Shown here piece after piece: positions 43,921 to 53,270 of a stretch of 64,000 bases of DNA (position 1 is the stretch's first letter; each line of letters begins with the position of its first letter). The translations under genes and the position numbers were made by a program. The stretch spans positions 372,001 through 436,000 of the forward strand of contig CAVXRO010000009.1 in the NCBI GenBank assembly GCA_963764235.1, given 5' to 3'. Source of the stretch: DATFVA01 sp963764235 (GTDB lineage Bacteria > Bacteroidota > Ignavibacteria > Ignavibacteriales > Ignavibacteriaceae). The notes under the pieces were generated by a model. The model was given only the letters and a program-made list of their open reading frames with translations. It ran no database searches and was not told where the DNA came from.

Positions 43921-45060
43921 GTGATGTACAAAATACTTGCAGATGAAAATATACCTTTTGCTGAAGAGGCTTTTTCAAAGTTCGGCTCTGTTCAGCTCAT
44001 TCCCGGCAGGGATATAACTAATGAAATCCTCAGACCTTACCATATCCTGATTATCAGGTCTGTCACAAAAGTCAATGAGCAACTCCTGAAAGGAACGAAT
44101 GTAAAGTTTGTGGGGACAACAACAATTGGTCTGGATCATATTGATACCGTTTATCTGCAGAAGATGCATATCAGCTGCGCCAACGCCCCTGGCTGCAATG
44201 CTGATTCAGTGGCAGAATATATCTTTGCAGGACTCTATAAAATTGCTTCTGAAGCGAAATTCCCGCTCGAAAAATGTTCGATGGGAATTATAGGATACGG
44301 CAATATCGGAAGCAGAGTCGCCGGAATAGCCGCTGCTATAGGTATGAAATTGTATATTAATGATCCGCCCTTGCAGAGACAAAAAGGAGATTCTTTTTTC
44401 TGTTCATATGAGCAAGCGATCGGGGCGGACATCATAACCTATCACGTACCCCTGAACATTGGCGGAACCGATAATACATATCATATGCTTTCATCATCTC
44501 AGCTGAATACTTTTGATGGCAGTAAAATTATCCTGAATGCCTCCCGCGGCAGTGTTGTTTCAAATGATGATCTTAAGAAATTTCTGCAGAAGAACAGAAA
44601 TAAAGTGATCCTGGATGTCTGGGAGAATGAGCCATTGATTGATAATGAGTTGTTGAAGCTGGTATGGATAGGAACGCCTCACGTTGCAGGTTATTCATTT
44701 GAGGGGAAAATAAATGGAACTATAATGATTTATAACTTACTCAACAGGTTTCTTAATGAGAAAAGAATATGGAAGCCCGCGATGCCCGGGATAACAAACG
44801 CAGAAATCAACTATCCTGAATCAGGATCCGCAGAAGAATCTTTCTCAAATTTGATTTCGGAAATATATAATATCAGGGGAGACGATCAGAGACTTCGTGA
44901 AATCCCCGATAAAGACAAAGCAGGCCGTTATTTTGACAGACTTAGAAAGAATTATCCTGTCAGGAGGGAGTTTTCAAATTATAGGGTCCGTATTAACAAA
45001 AAACTGAAAAAAGAGATAAAAATACTGGAGGCTTTACGATTTAAGCTAAAGGAATATTAA
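43921..45060 (+). CDS. pdxB: erythronate-4-phosphate dehydrogenase
   Basis: Oxidises 4-phospho-erythronate in the DXP-dependent vitamin B6 pathway. The 378-380 residue D-2-hydroxyacid dehydrogenase has the Rossmann motif GIIGYGNIGSRVAG, GTTTIGLDHIDT, APGCNADSVAEYI, the DVWENEP block and the histidine in GTPHVAGYSFEGK. Both GTG (43921) and ATG (43924) can start it. The C-terminal dimer region is present and somewhat divergent. It shares a TTAA stop overlap with the convergent TonB-like gene. Confidence 0.87.
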   Translation: MMYKILADENIPFAEEAFSKFGSVQLIPGRDITNEILRPYHILIIRSVTKVNEQLLKGTNVKFVGTTTIGLDHIDTVYLQKMHISCANAPGCNADSVAEYIFAGLYKIASEAKFPLEKCSMGIIGYGNIGSRVAGIAAAIGMKLYINDPPLQRQKGDSFFCSYEQAIGADIITYHVPLNIGGTDNTYHMLSSSQLNTFDGSKIILNASRGSVVSNDDLKKFLQKNRNKVILDVWENEPLIDNELLKLVWIGTPHVAGYSFEGKINGTIMIYNLLNRFLNEKRIWKPAMPGITNAEINYPESGSAEESFSNLISEIYNIRGDDQRLREIPDKDKAGRYFDRLRKNYPVRREFSNYRVRINKKLKKEIKILEALRFKLKEY

Positions 45061-45875
45061 TTCTTGTTATCAAGTTTGAATTCCAGAGGTATTATCAGCT
45101 GAGTTTTAACCGGCTTACCCCTGATTAGACCGGGATTAAATTTTGCATATAAGACAGTAATTCTTGCCGCATCATCACATCCGTAGCCGATTCCCTGCTC
45201 TACTTCCGCCCTTGTAACATCCCCATTCTGGTCTATGAAAGCCCTTATCTTAACGGTCCCTTCAATTTCTTTTTCTTTTGCATAGGACGGATATATCAGC
45301 TTCTTTTGTAATTCGGCTATTCCTCCTTTTGGTTCAGGCATAACTTCAGCACTCAGATAATAAGCAGGATCATCATCAAAATTTTCCTCCTGAACAGCCG
45401 GGGGAACAGTTTTTTCTTCTGTTTTCTTAACTCTGCTCTTTTCTACTGTTTTATTAGTTTCCGCACTCTCATCCGCAGCAGGTTGAGGACTTGCAGCGAT
45501 TTCCTCAGGCTCAGGTTCTTTTTCTATTACGAGTACCCCGTTCTCAAAATTTTTATCTCCGGTCCAGACTCCCTCATCATCATAGTATGAAGTCGGTCCC
45601 TGCCTTTTACCATCTTCTAATGAATATAGCTCTTTGAGCAGACCACCTTCATTATACTCTTTTACGACCCCTTCAGCTTTTCCATTCACATATGTTATTT
45701 CCTCTTTAAGATGCCCGTTTTCGTAATAAAACTTGGCATCTCCCTGCCTTACATTTCTATCGTAATTTATTTCTGATTTAAGGGTATCATTCGGATAATA
45801 TGATTTTTCCAGTCCTTCCTGGGCAAAGGAGACTTTAAATACTATTACTAAGAGAATGAAGAAAGCAGCTTTCAT
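45057..45875 (-). CDS. TonB-like protein with MORN-type repeats, exported
   Basis: A 272-residue protein with a signal peptide (1-18), a series of toxin-antitoxin/MORN-like YwqK repeats (KFYYENGHLKEEITYVNGKAEG and variants, about 25-115), a long acidic and lysine-rich linker (about 118-170) and a C-terminal TonB domain (YPSYAKEKEIEGTVKIRAFI, in part IPLEFKL). This family is common in Bacteroidota; it may be an outer-membrane or periplasmic protein rather than an energy-coupling TonB, because it lacks a transmembrane anchor. The gene is isolated. Confidence 0.82.
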   Translation of the reverse strand: MKAAFFILLVIVFKVSFAQEGLEKSYYPNDTLKSEINYDRNVRQGDAKFYYENGHLKEEITYVNGKAEGVVKEYNEGGLLKELYSLEDGKRQGPTSYYDDEGVWTGDKNFENGVLVIEKEPEPEEIAASPQPAADESAETNKTVEKSRVKKTEEKTVPPAVQEENFDDDPAYYLSAEVMPEPKGGIAELQKKLIYPSYAKEKEIEGTVKIRAFIDQNGDVTRAEVEQGIGYGCDDAARITVLYAKFNPGLIRGKPVKTQLIIPLEFKLDNKN

Positions 45876-46045
45876 TTTGAATTTTTTTTATATGAAGTAT
45901 TAAATTAAAAATTTATCTTTAATTATAAGAGGCAGAAAAGGGGTAATAGGAAAAATAATTAATGTTAATCTTTAATTATTATCCTGGTCAATTACGAAGT
46001 AGTCAGTTTTATTTTAGATTGGCAGTAAAATTAAAGATGCCCTTT

Positions 46046-48004
46046 TTAGGATATAACCTTTTGATTATCCTGCAATACCGTATAAGCTTTTTTGTCAGCA
46101 GATTTTTTGAAAACAACTTTGAATGTAGTCCCTCTGTTTTTTTCACTCTTTACGAAAATTTCAGCATCATTTAATTCGACGTATTTTTTAACAAGGGCCA
46201 GGCCGAGTCCGTTGCCTTCAAACTCACGTTTATACCCCATATCCTCCTGTGAGAAAGGAGTGAAAAGCTTTTTCAAATAATCTCCAGACATTCCGATTCC
46301 TGTGTCTTTAACTTCTACAGCGATCTTACCCGGATTTTCTTCCAATACTCTAACCTCGATATTGCCGGCCTGAGTATACTTAATTGAATTCCCAAGCAGA
46401 TTCTGGAAGATCTGGTTCAACGTATATTTATCTCCCTTAATAAGAGGATCATATGCATGATTTGTAAAACTAAGTGAAAGATTTTTTTCCATGGCAAGAG
46501 ATTTCATCTCATCAACAAGTATTTTCAGATCATCGCTGAGATTTACAACTTCAAACTGTGACACATAATTACCGCTTTGCACAGAAGACAGGTTAAGGAT
46601 CATATCTATAGTTCTCTGCAGCCTTTTGCCTGCTGAACTTACTGAATCAAGCAACACGCTTATATCCTCATCCTCAGTAGACAGATCTTCTGCCAATAAT
46701 GGCGTTGCAGTTAAAATAACATTAAGAGGAGTTCTAATTTCATGAGACATCTGGGCGAGGAATGCACTTTTAAGTCTGTCTGATTCTTCAGCTTTTTCCT
46801 TGGAAATTATTAGTTCCTTCTCAACTTTTTTACGTTCAGTTATATCTATAACCTGTTGAATGATATGATGAGGATGATTGCTTGCATCCCTGGTCATCAC
46901 GGATTCAACAATCGCGTGGATGCTTAATCCATCTTTCTTTTTTAATTCCTTTTCAAAATATACGTGGGAGAGTTTTCCGCTCAGCAAAGCTTTATGCAGC
47001 TGCTTATCATATTCCACATATTCATCCACAGTGATATCTGAAATATTTTTCTTCTCAATCTCATCAGAAGTATAACCCAATGTCTCGCAGAAAGCGCTGT
47101 TGCTTCTGATAATTTTCCCCTCAATTGTCGTTATAACCATCCCTATAGGTGCTCTCTCGAATAAAAGACGGAACTGCTCCTCGCTTTGCCTGAGTTTATG
47201 CTCTGCCAGTCTTCTTTGGTTAACCTCAAGATTAAGTTCGCCGATTTTGTCCTTAACAACCGTTTTAAGTTCTTTATTTAATACTGAAACCTGGCGATTC
47301 GCCTTATCGAGGTGATGAGCAAGGTAATTCACAGCCGCAGCAATGATTCCGAGCTCACTGCTGCTATTGTATCTTGCTCTAAGGTCAAGGTTTCCTGATG
47401 AAATTCCCTGCGCCATTTGTGCAATCTTCTGCATGGGACCTGTTATTAATATTTTATTCAAAAGAAATAATACCAGGAAACCCAGCAGCATCAATCCTCC
47501 GACAAACGGAAGAATGGTTTTATTTTTTTCCTGCAGGTAATCGTCAATAAATTTACTATTTAACCCAAGATAAACAGTATAAGTTTTTCCAGACAGTTGG
47601 ACGCGGGACTTAATCATATAAAGGGATATTGAATAATTATATGAACCCCGGGTATCTGAAGATAAATAATTGCTGTTCATCGCTTCTGCATAATTATAAC
47701 TATTCAGAACGTTTACTGAATCTTCAGATAATACACAATACTCTATATTATTTTTATTGATGTAGGTACGGAATAACCCGGGAATTTTTCGGGTGGAATC
47801 TGCAGGAAGGAGTTCTTTATTTACAATTTCTTCAGCAAGCTGCGCTATCCTGTACCTTGAATCTGCAAGCTTCTGGGATTCAAGTTCTTTCATGAAAAAG
47901 ATGTAAAGACCGAACCCCAGCCCTGTGAAAATGAGAAAAATGGTAAGGTTTGACAGGAAGCCTAATTTAAGTCCCTCTGTTTTTATTTTTTCTTTACGCA
48001 ACAT
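46046..48004 (-). CDS. sensor histidine kinase with HAMP and PAS domains
   Basis: A 652-residue membrane kinase. Transmembrane helices at about 16-35 and 165-187 bracket a periplasmic sensor domain of about 130 residues; then HAMP (about 188-240), a coiled coil, PAS/PAC (about 275-395, IGMVITTIEGKIIRSNSAF), HisKA with the phospho-accepting histidine in MSHEIRTPLN (about 425), and a full HATPase (NLLGNSIKYTQ, DTGIGMS, GNGLGLALVKK). No receiver domain and no response regulator gene is near, so its partner is elsewhere. Confidence 0.9.
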   Translation of the reverse strand: MLRKEKIKTEGLKLGFLSNLTIFLIFTGLGFGLYIFFMKELESQKLADSRYRIAQLAEEIVNKELLPADSTRKIPGLFRTYINKNNIEYCVLSEDSVNVLNSYNYAEAMNSNYLSSDTRGSYNYSISLYMIKSRVQLSGKTYTVYLGLNSKFIDDYLQEKNKTILPFVGGLMLLGFLVLFLLNKILITGPMQKIAQMAQGISSGNLDLRARYNSSSELGIIAAAVNYLAHHLDKANRQVSVLNKELKTVVKDKIGELNLEVNQRRLAEHKLRQSEEQFRLLFERAPIGMVITTIEGKIIRSNSAFCETLGYTSDEIEKKNISDITVDEYVEYDKQLHKALLSGKLSHVYFEKELKKKDGLSIHAIVESVMTRDASNHPHHIIQQVIDITERKKVEKELIISKEKAEESDRLKSAFLAQMSHEIRTPLNVILTATPLLAEDLSTEDEDISVLLDSVSSAGKRLQRTIDMILNLSSVQSGNYVSQFEVVNLSDDLKILVDEMKSLAMEKNLSLSFTNHAYDPLIKGDKYTLNQIFQNLLGNSIKYTQAGNIEVRVLEENPGKIAVEVKDTGIGMSGDYLKKLFTPFSQEDMGYKREFEGNGLGLALVKKYVELNDAEIFVKSEKNRGTTFKVVFKKSADKKAYTVLQDNQKVIS

Positions 48005-48061
48005 AAGATTAAAGAACCCTTGATTGATCTGTGTCTCAAAATCAACATTTATGCCATTTGT

Positions 48062-48092
48062 TTTATTTGTTTATTAAGCAAAAACAAATAAA
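48062..48092 (-). terminator. AT-rich inverted repeat between the BNR gene and the histidine kinase
   Basis: TTTATTTGTTT (48062-48072) and AAACAAATAAA (48082-48092) form a perfect 11-base inverted repeat. As it follows the BNR-protein gene on the minus strand it may be a weak terminator; being purely AT it could also be a binding site. It is 58 bases before the kinase start. Confidence 0.35.
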
Positions 48093-48228
48093 TCTTGGTG
48101 CTCCATAATGAGAATAGAGCTTCAAAAAATTGATTGAAAAGGGGACAGGATGGATATAAAAGTGCAGACTGATTATTTTCAGAAAGTCACTTTAGCAGCT
48201 TTCGAGCAGGATGGATTAAAAGCAAATC

Positions 48229-49830
48229 CTATCTCAGCAGGAGCAGTTTTTTTGTTGTTTGAAAATTACCAGCCCGCAGAGTATAAAAATAAACACCAGA
48301 GGAAAGGTTCTCCGGCCGGTAATTCACTTCATATTCCCCGGCGGTCTGTTCTGAACGGACCAGAGTTTTTATCTCCCGTCCGAGTGCGTCATAGATTTTA
48401 AGGGTTACAAAGGACCTTTTGCCGAGAGAGTATTTTATCCTGGTAGACGGATTAAATGGATTTGGATAATTCTGGGATAAAGTAAAGGAATGGGGTGAAC
48501 TTTCAGGCGCATCGTCTGTTCCCAGCACTGTTTTGTCAATCACAGTCGACCAGACCTGGTATATTCCGGAGTAATCTGCCATCCAGAGTGCATTAAGATT
48601 ATTTTCAGTAGATATGAGAGCAATATGATCCCCCTGGTAATTTGATGATCCCCCAGCTATTGGTTTGGGTTTGAACCTGGAATTTCTTATCGCATATTCA
48701 GTCCAATGGTCACCACCATCTTTAGATTTTGTAATAAAAACATCAGTAGAATCTGAAGTTGTATTTCTATCATCATAAAAAAGGATATTAAGATTTCCCT
48801 GATCATCAACCTCTGGAAATGGGAAATATTGAATTTTACCATTATTAATAGGGTCCTGATTAACACGAATACCCTGTGACCATGTAGCCCCTCTGTCTGA
48901 TGAACGATGCATTATAATATCGGGATCAGTTCCCGCCGGAGAATTATTTTTTTCTGTTGTAATAATATATAACCAACCATCTCTTTCCCCTTCACTATTA
49001 TCAATAACTAATTGAGGAATACCATTAACCCTAATATTATTTTTTTCTGGAAGTACGCCAGTAATTCCATTCATATCAATAATGTTCTGATTAATGTTCC
49101 AACTTACACCCCCATTCGAAGAGAAGGCAAATCCAATATAATCTTCATGTGGGTCAGTTGAAGAAGTTACACCTGCCCAATCCAGGTAGATTGTACCATC
49201 TGAACCAACGGCAAGAGATGTACCAGTGCTTCGGGTTGGTGGGTTAGGATTTACCTGGATTGGCTGAGACCAGTCATCACCGTCATTTGTTGAAAAAGAA
49301 CTGTGCACAGTAAACAGATTTACATAATCTACCCATGTTAGGTATAGTCTGTCATAATAATTACTTTGGAGTGAGTTATCAATTGCAAGTGTTCCTTTGT
49401 CTTCACTTTCATTGCTTGTAATTGGATAAGAAGATGACCAGGTTTCACCGAAATTATCAGAATAATTTGAGTACATTCCTGGAAATCGCCCGCCTATGTG
49501 TGTGAGTATTAATCTTCCAGTTTGTGTTATTTCAACGCCGGGGTCACCTCCATGATTTAGAATAGATTGTCCCGTACAGGTATCATTTCCCGTCCAATTC
49601 AATCCACCATCCGTAGATGTATAAATACCTTCACTATCAAATCCAGTACTTATGTTAATTGTTCTTGCACTTACAAACATTAAGGAGTTATTTCCCGGAT
49701 TCACCGCTACCACAGGTTCAGTCTGCGTAATCGTTGAAGGATAAATCCTGAATTTCGGAATATCCAGTACAGTCTGGGACAGAACTGTAATATTAATCAT
49801 AACGAGTAAACAAATAATTCTAAACTGCAT
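48229..49830 (-). CDS. T9SS-sorted BNR/sialidase-fold protein
   Basis: A 533-residue exported protein with a signal peptide (about 1-20), repeated Asp-box motifs of the BNR/sialidase propeller (TSTDGGLNWTG, SDNFGETWSS, SSDRGATWSQ, SKDGGDHWTEY) and a C-terminal T9SS sorting domain (LSQNYPNPFNPSTRIKYSLG, LSSGVYFYTL, KKLLLLR). It has the look of cell-surface proteins of unknown binding or glycan role; sialidase activity cannot be assumed without its catalytic residues. It begins 14 bases after the TonB-dependent receptor stop, so the two should form one surface system. AGG six bases upstream of the ATG. Confidence 0.87.
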   Translation of the reverse strand: MQFRIICLLVMINITVLSQTVLDIPKFRIYPSTITQTEPVVAVNPGNNSLMFVSARTINISTGFDSEGIYTSTDGGLNWTGNDTCTGQSILNHGGDPGVEITQTGRLILTHIGGRFPGMYSNYSDNFGETWSSSYPITSNESEDKGTLAIDNSLQSNYYDRLYLTWVDYVNLFTVHSSFSTNDGDDWSQPIQVNPNPPTRSTGTSLAVGSDGTIYLDWAGVTSSTDPHEDYIGFAFSSNGGVSWNINQNIIDMNGITGVLPEKNNIRVNGIPQLVIDNSEGERDGWLYIITTEKNNSPAGTDPDIIMHRSSDRGATWSQGIRVNQDPINNGKIQYFPFPEVDDQGNLNILFYDDRNTTSDSTDVFITKSKDGGDHWTEYAIRNSRFKPKPIAGGSSNYQGDHIALISTENNLNALWMADYSGIYQVWSTVIDKTVLGTDDAPESSPHSFTLSQNYPNPFNPSTRIKYSLGKRSFVTLKIYDALGREIKTLVRSEQTAGEYEVNYRPENLSSGVYFYTLRAGNFQTTKKLLLLR

Positions 49831-49844
49831 AAACTACCTAATGA

Positions 49845-52001
49845 CTATAGATTCATACGAATGTTAATACCGGAATAAAAACTCCGTGGTTCACCTGACT
49901 CATAATACCTTCCCAGGTAATCATTTGTGTTAATAAAACCGACATACTTTTTGTTAAAAATATTATAAACACCGCCGTAAAGCACAGCACTGATTAATTC
50001 ATTCTGATAGGTGATTCCGCCCATTATGTTTCCGTAAAAATAACCGGGCGCTGTTTCAGAGTTAGCATCATTCACATATATCCGGCTTATATAATCGCAG
50101 TCCCATTGCAGAAGTCCGGAAAGGTCATCATTAATTTCAAATTCTTTATTAAAGATAAAATTTACTATCTGCTGCGGAACCGAGGGTTCATAATTTCCTG
50201 AGTAATTAACAGCCAGATTGTCTGCAGACGGTGTGGAGATCGTGGTTTTGTAACTGGTATATTTGAAGTCTGTATAAGTATAGTTAACTGTAACTTCTGT
50301 CTCCTCAAAAGGTTCTGTATGTATCCCTATCTCTATACCGTCACGCCTGGTCTCCGGGGCATTTTTGAAAAGGGCCTGTTCGCCGATAATGATATAGGGG
50401 ACTATCTCATCCGAGATTACATAATGGAAATAGGTAATGTCGAAAATAACTTTTTTCATGAACTCTGAATCTTCATTAATAATGTTGCCTTTTATACCGA
50501 ATTCAAAATTAAGAGACTTCTGTGGTTCAAGTTCCGGGTTTAAGGTATATCTGTCCGGTAATGCTAATGCAGATCTTATATCCAGTTCACTCAGCGCAGG
50601 AAAATCATAACTTAAACCATAAGAGGTATATAAGGCAATAAAGGGAAGGAGCTTAAAATTGATTCCTACCTTTGGTGTAAATCCTGTAAACACCCTGGAT
50701 GAATCGGTTCGTCCGTATGGCTGAAAAGTGTTCTTTGAATAGGTACTGATATCATACCTGCTTGATATAAAAAGTCCAAGGTCTTCCAGCAGATCAATAT
50801 GATCAAGGAAGTAGAATCCCATATTTCCTACGCTTGCATCATAAGAATCCTTTATTGAAAAATCCGGATTACCTGAAACATTTTCAAAGGCGGTAAGAGG
50901 ACCGCTTTGATATGCATAGTCAAATCCGGCTGTGATAACATTTTTCCAGTTAAGTATGTGTCCGCGGTTTGTATAACGGGTCAGAGTTCCCAATGAATAT
51001 CTTGTAGAAACCGCGTACAAATCATTATCGACCTTGGTAAGTTCCTTTAATCCGCCGTAGGCTGCTATTTCAATCTCATTTTCCTCAGGTTCCCCGAATC
51101 CTGTTCTGTACTTTACCGCAAGCCTTCCCTTTTTAGTTGCTCTTCTGAAATCCTGTGCAACAGCTATAGAACTAGCCATAAGAGGATCGGTATTATACTC
51201 CTCTTTAGTTAAAGGACCGGGAAGCCTGTTAAAGCCATTAACATAATCTCCAAGCAAAGTTATCGATGATCTGGGTCCGAGATAACCTTCATAAACAGCA
51301 TTAACAAGGTGCTGAAATTCTTCGCTATGCTGACGGTACCCGTTTAGATTACGGTAATAATATGAGAGGAAAAACCTGTTGCCGCTGTTTTTTAGTCCCA
51401 TCTTAAAGCCGTTCTGCCTGAACCCGAATTTTCCAACCTGGTTATAAGTTGCGGCATAATCTTCATTGAAATAGTAGTCGGTTTTGAAATCAATTACTCC
51501 GCCGGGTGCATTTGCATAAAGGGATGAGAGATTTCCCTTTACCACCTCTACTCCGGCAAGAGAAGTAAAATCAATAGCATCGATTACAGTCTCGCCGTCG
51601 GGTTCTGATAAAGGTATCCCGTCCTGAAGGATCCTGATCCCGCGAATACCAGTATTTGATCTCGTGCCAAATCCGCGTATGGATACACGCAGGTCCTGGT
51701 TGCCGTAACGCGACTGTAAGAAAAGGCCCGGCACGTCGGCAAGCACATTCCTTGCCGATACCTTTTTACCGTAAGCAAGTTCTTTCTTATCAACGCTGAA
51801 TACTGAATATGGAATATCTATTATTCTTTCTTTGGCCCGCGTACCTACTACAGTTACCTCTTCGAGGCCATACTCAAGGGTATCGGCTTCTTCTGTTTTA
51901 TTTTTTTGATCTTCAGAATTTTTATTTTCCTGAGAAAAGATTTGTTCCGGGATTAAAAGGGAAGCAAATAAAAAGATGAGAACGGTAAGGCGAAGGTTCA
52001 T
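49845..52001 (-). CDS. TonB-dependent outer-membrane receptor (FecA/siderophore type)
   Basis: A 718-residue receptor. A signal peptide (1-23) is followed by a charged linker, a TonB-box-like LEEVTVVGT (about 47), the plug domain (about 55-180, VRVSIRGFG-type motif and GIRGIRILQDGIPLSEPDG) and the beta barrel to residue 718, ending with an aromatic-type C-terminus (GINIRMNL). It resembles ferric-dicitrate/siderophore receptors but no regulator or ligand-specific neighbour is visible. It is upstream of the BNR surface protein in the same operon. Confidence 0.91.
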   Translation of the reverse strand: MNLRLTVLIFLFASLLIPEQIFSQENKNSEDQKNKTEEADTLEYGLEEVTVVGTRAKERIIDIPYSVFSVDKKELAYGKKVSARNVLADVPGLFLQSRYGNQDLRVSIRGFGTRSNTGIRGIRILQDGIPLSEPDGETVIDAIDFTSLAGVEVVKGNLSSLYANAPGGVIDFKTDYYFNEDYAATYNQVGKFGFRQNGFKMGLKNSGNRFFLSYYYRNLNGYRQHSEEFQHLVNAVYEGYLGPRSSITLLGDYVNGFNRLPGPLTKEEYNTDPLMASSIAVAQDFRRATKKGRLAVKYRTGFGEPEENEIEIAAYGGLKELTKVDNDLYAVSTRYSLGTLTRYTNRGHILNWKNVITAGFDYAYQSGPLTAFENVSGNPDFSIKDSYDASVGNMGFYFLDHIDLLEDLGLFISSRYDISTYSKNTFQPYGRTDSSRVFTGFTPKVGINFKLLPFIALYTSYGLSYDFPALSELDIRSALALPDRYTLNPELEPQKSLNFEFGIKGNIINEDSEFMKKVIFDITYFHYVISDEIVPYIIIGEQALFKNAPETRRDGIEIGIHTEPFEETEVTVNYTYTDFKYTSYKTTISTPSADNLAVNYSGNYEPSVPQQIVNFIFNKEFEINDDLSGLLQWDCDYISRIYVNDANSETAPGYFYGNIMGGITYQNELISAVLYGGVYNIFNKKYVGFINTNDYLGRYYESGEPRSFYSGINIRMNL

Positions 52002-52062
52002 AGTAGAGTATGATTTATGAAAAATTTCAACATCTAAAAATAAAGAATATTATCGAAAAAGT

Positions 52063-52947
52063 TCATCCATAATACCGGGTTCTTTTATTCTCTGAACTCC
52101 GGCATTCGTCGGAACAGCAGTAATCATACTTAACTTTACATTCATGGCAGCAGACAAAGAGTTTATCGCACGACTGGTTATGGCAGTTGATATAATAAGA
52201 TGTGGGTTCTCCGCAGTAATAACATTTTGCTATATGTTTTATTTCCTCACGCCTGTTCGGGTTTACAACTCTTCTTTCGTCGAACACAAACATCCCCCCT
52301 TCCCAGTATGTATCCGGGTATTTTTTTATAAAGTTTACTATTCCCCCATCAAGTTGATAGACATCCTTAAAACCATTTTCCACCAGGTAAGCAGAAGCCT
52401 TCTCGCAGCGGATGCCTCCTGTGCAGTAAGTAACGATAGTTTTATCTTTCTGATCCTTAAGATCTTCGGCAACCTTTTTCCATTCCCTGAAGTTTTTCAT
52501 CGGAGGAGTTAGAGCATTTCTAAATTTCCCTATTTTACTTTCGTACCAGTTGCGGGCATCTATGATGATAAAATCCTTACCCTCTTCATAAAACTCAAGT
52601 AGTTTATCGGGAGTTAATCTTTTACCCCTGTTTTTAAGAGATACTTCCTCCAGTCTGCTATGCACGATTTCATTTTTTAACCTTACGTGCATTTTAAAAA
52701 ATGCATGACCCTCTGCCTCATCTTCTTTGAACCAAATGTCGGAGAAGACGGTATAACTCCTAAGATGGTTTTTATATTTCTCAATATTATCCACTGTGCC
52801 TGAAACGGTTCCGTTTATTCCTTCTCCGGCAATAAAAACCCTTCCCTTTATGCCGTTGTTAAGGCACCACTCAAGGTGTTCATCCACAATCTCCTGCGGG
52901 TTCTCAACCGGGACGTACTTATAGAATAATAACACGCGGTATTTCAT
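52063..52947 (-). CDS. trhO: tRNA uridine(34) hydroxylase, rhodanese type
   Basis: An oxygen-dependent enzyme that hydroxylates U34 of some tRNAs to 5-hydroxyuridine. The 294-residue protein has an N-terminal UPF0176 domain (GIKGRVFIAGEGINGTVSGT), a rhodanese domain (about 110-215) with the catalytic cysteine in YCTGGIRCEKASAYL (about residue 171-177), and a C-terminal cysteine-rich zinc region (CYYCGEPTSYY, CHNQSCDKLFVCCHEC). The oxygen-independent partner route protein TrhP may be the U32 gene at 23.4 kb. A tandem array of 11-bp repeats lies 145-210 bases before the start. Confidence 0.93.
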   Translation of the reverse strand: MKYRVLLFYKYVPVENPQEIVDEHLEWCLNNGIKGRVFIAGEGINGTVSGTVDNIEKYKNHLRSYTVFSDIWFKEDEAEGHAFFKMHVRLKNEIVHSRLEEVSLKNRGKRLTPDKLLEFYEEGKDFIIIDARNWYESKIGKFRNALTPPMKNFREWKKVAEDLKDQKDKTIVTYCTGGIRCEKASAYLVENGFKDVYQLDGGIVNFIKKYPDTYWEGGMFVFDERRVVNPNRREEIKHIAKCYYCGEPTSYYINCHNQSCDKLFVCCHECKVKYDYCCSDECRSSENKRTRYYG

Positions 52948-53091
52948 ATATCAGCTAATTTAATCCTAAAATCAGGACAGAAAATAATAATTGCAGGGTT
53001 ACTTTGAAAGGATAAAATAACATCCGGATGTACAAAAAATATGTTAAATCGAAAAATATGTCCCGAATAAAGTCAGGTGGAAAAGGTATTG

Positions 53092-53157
53092 GAACGTATT
53101 CAGAACGTTTTCAGAACGTATTCAGAACGTTTTCAGACCTTTGTTAGAACGTATTTG
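53092..53157. repeat. tandem array of 11-bp GAAN4TTC-type repeats
   Basis: Six head-to-tail 11-bp units: GAACGTATTCA, GAACGTTTTCA, GAACGTATTCA, GAACGTTTTCA, a degenerate GACCTTTGTTA and GAACGTATTTG. The alternating A/T at position 7 gives a 22-base superperiod. Every good unit contains GAA-N4-TTC, a short dyad, and 11 bp is close to one helical turn. It sits between the photolyase 3' end and the trhO 5' end, and is the only structured element in this 323-base gap. Confidence 0.85.
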
Positions 53158-53270
53158 AACAGCCTTTTGATTCCATCCACCGGCGGGGAATCTGCCGGAT
53201 TGGAGAATAAAAAGAGAGATCCCGGAAATGAAGTCTTTAATTAAATGGCAGGAATCTGATTTTCGTGGGA

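Noticed and set aside
48150..48401. An 83-codon plus-strand ORF with a possible AGGGGACAGG ribosome binding site before the BNR gene end
   Set aside because: Most of it is antisense to the conserved T9SS sorting tail of the BNR protein and its composition is that of a shadow frame.
53092..53157. 11-bp tandem array considered as a small CRISPR or iteron origin
   Set aside because: Units abut with no spacers and there is no replication or Cas gene near; retained only as a possible operator array.
53170..53200. CCGGC/GCCGG inverted repeat near 53.18 kb as a terminator of the photolyase gene
   Set aside because: Only five pairs and no T tract on the minus strand; too weak to list.
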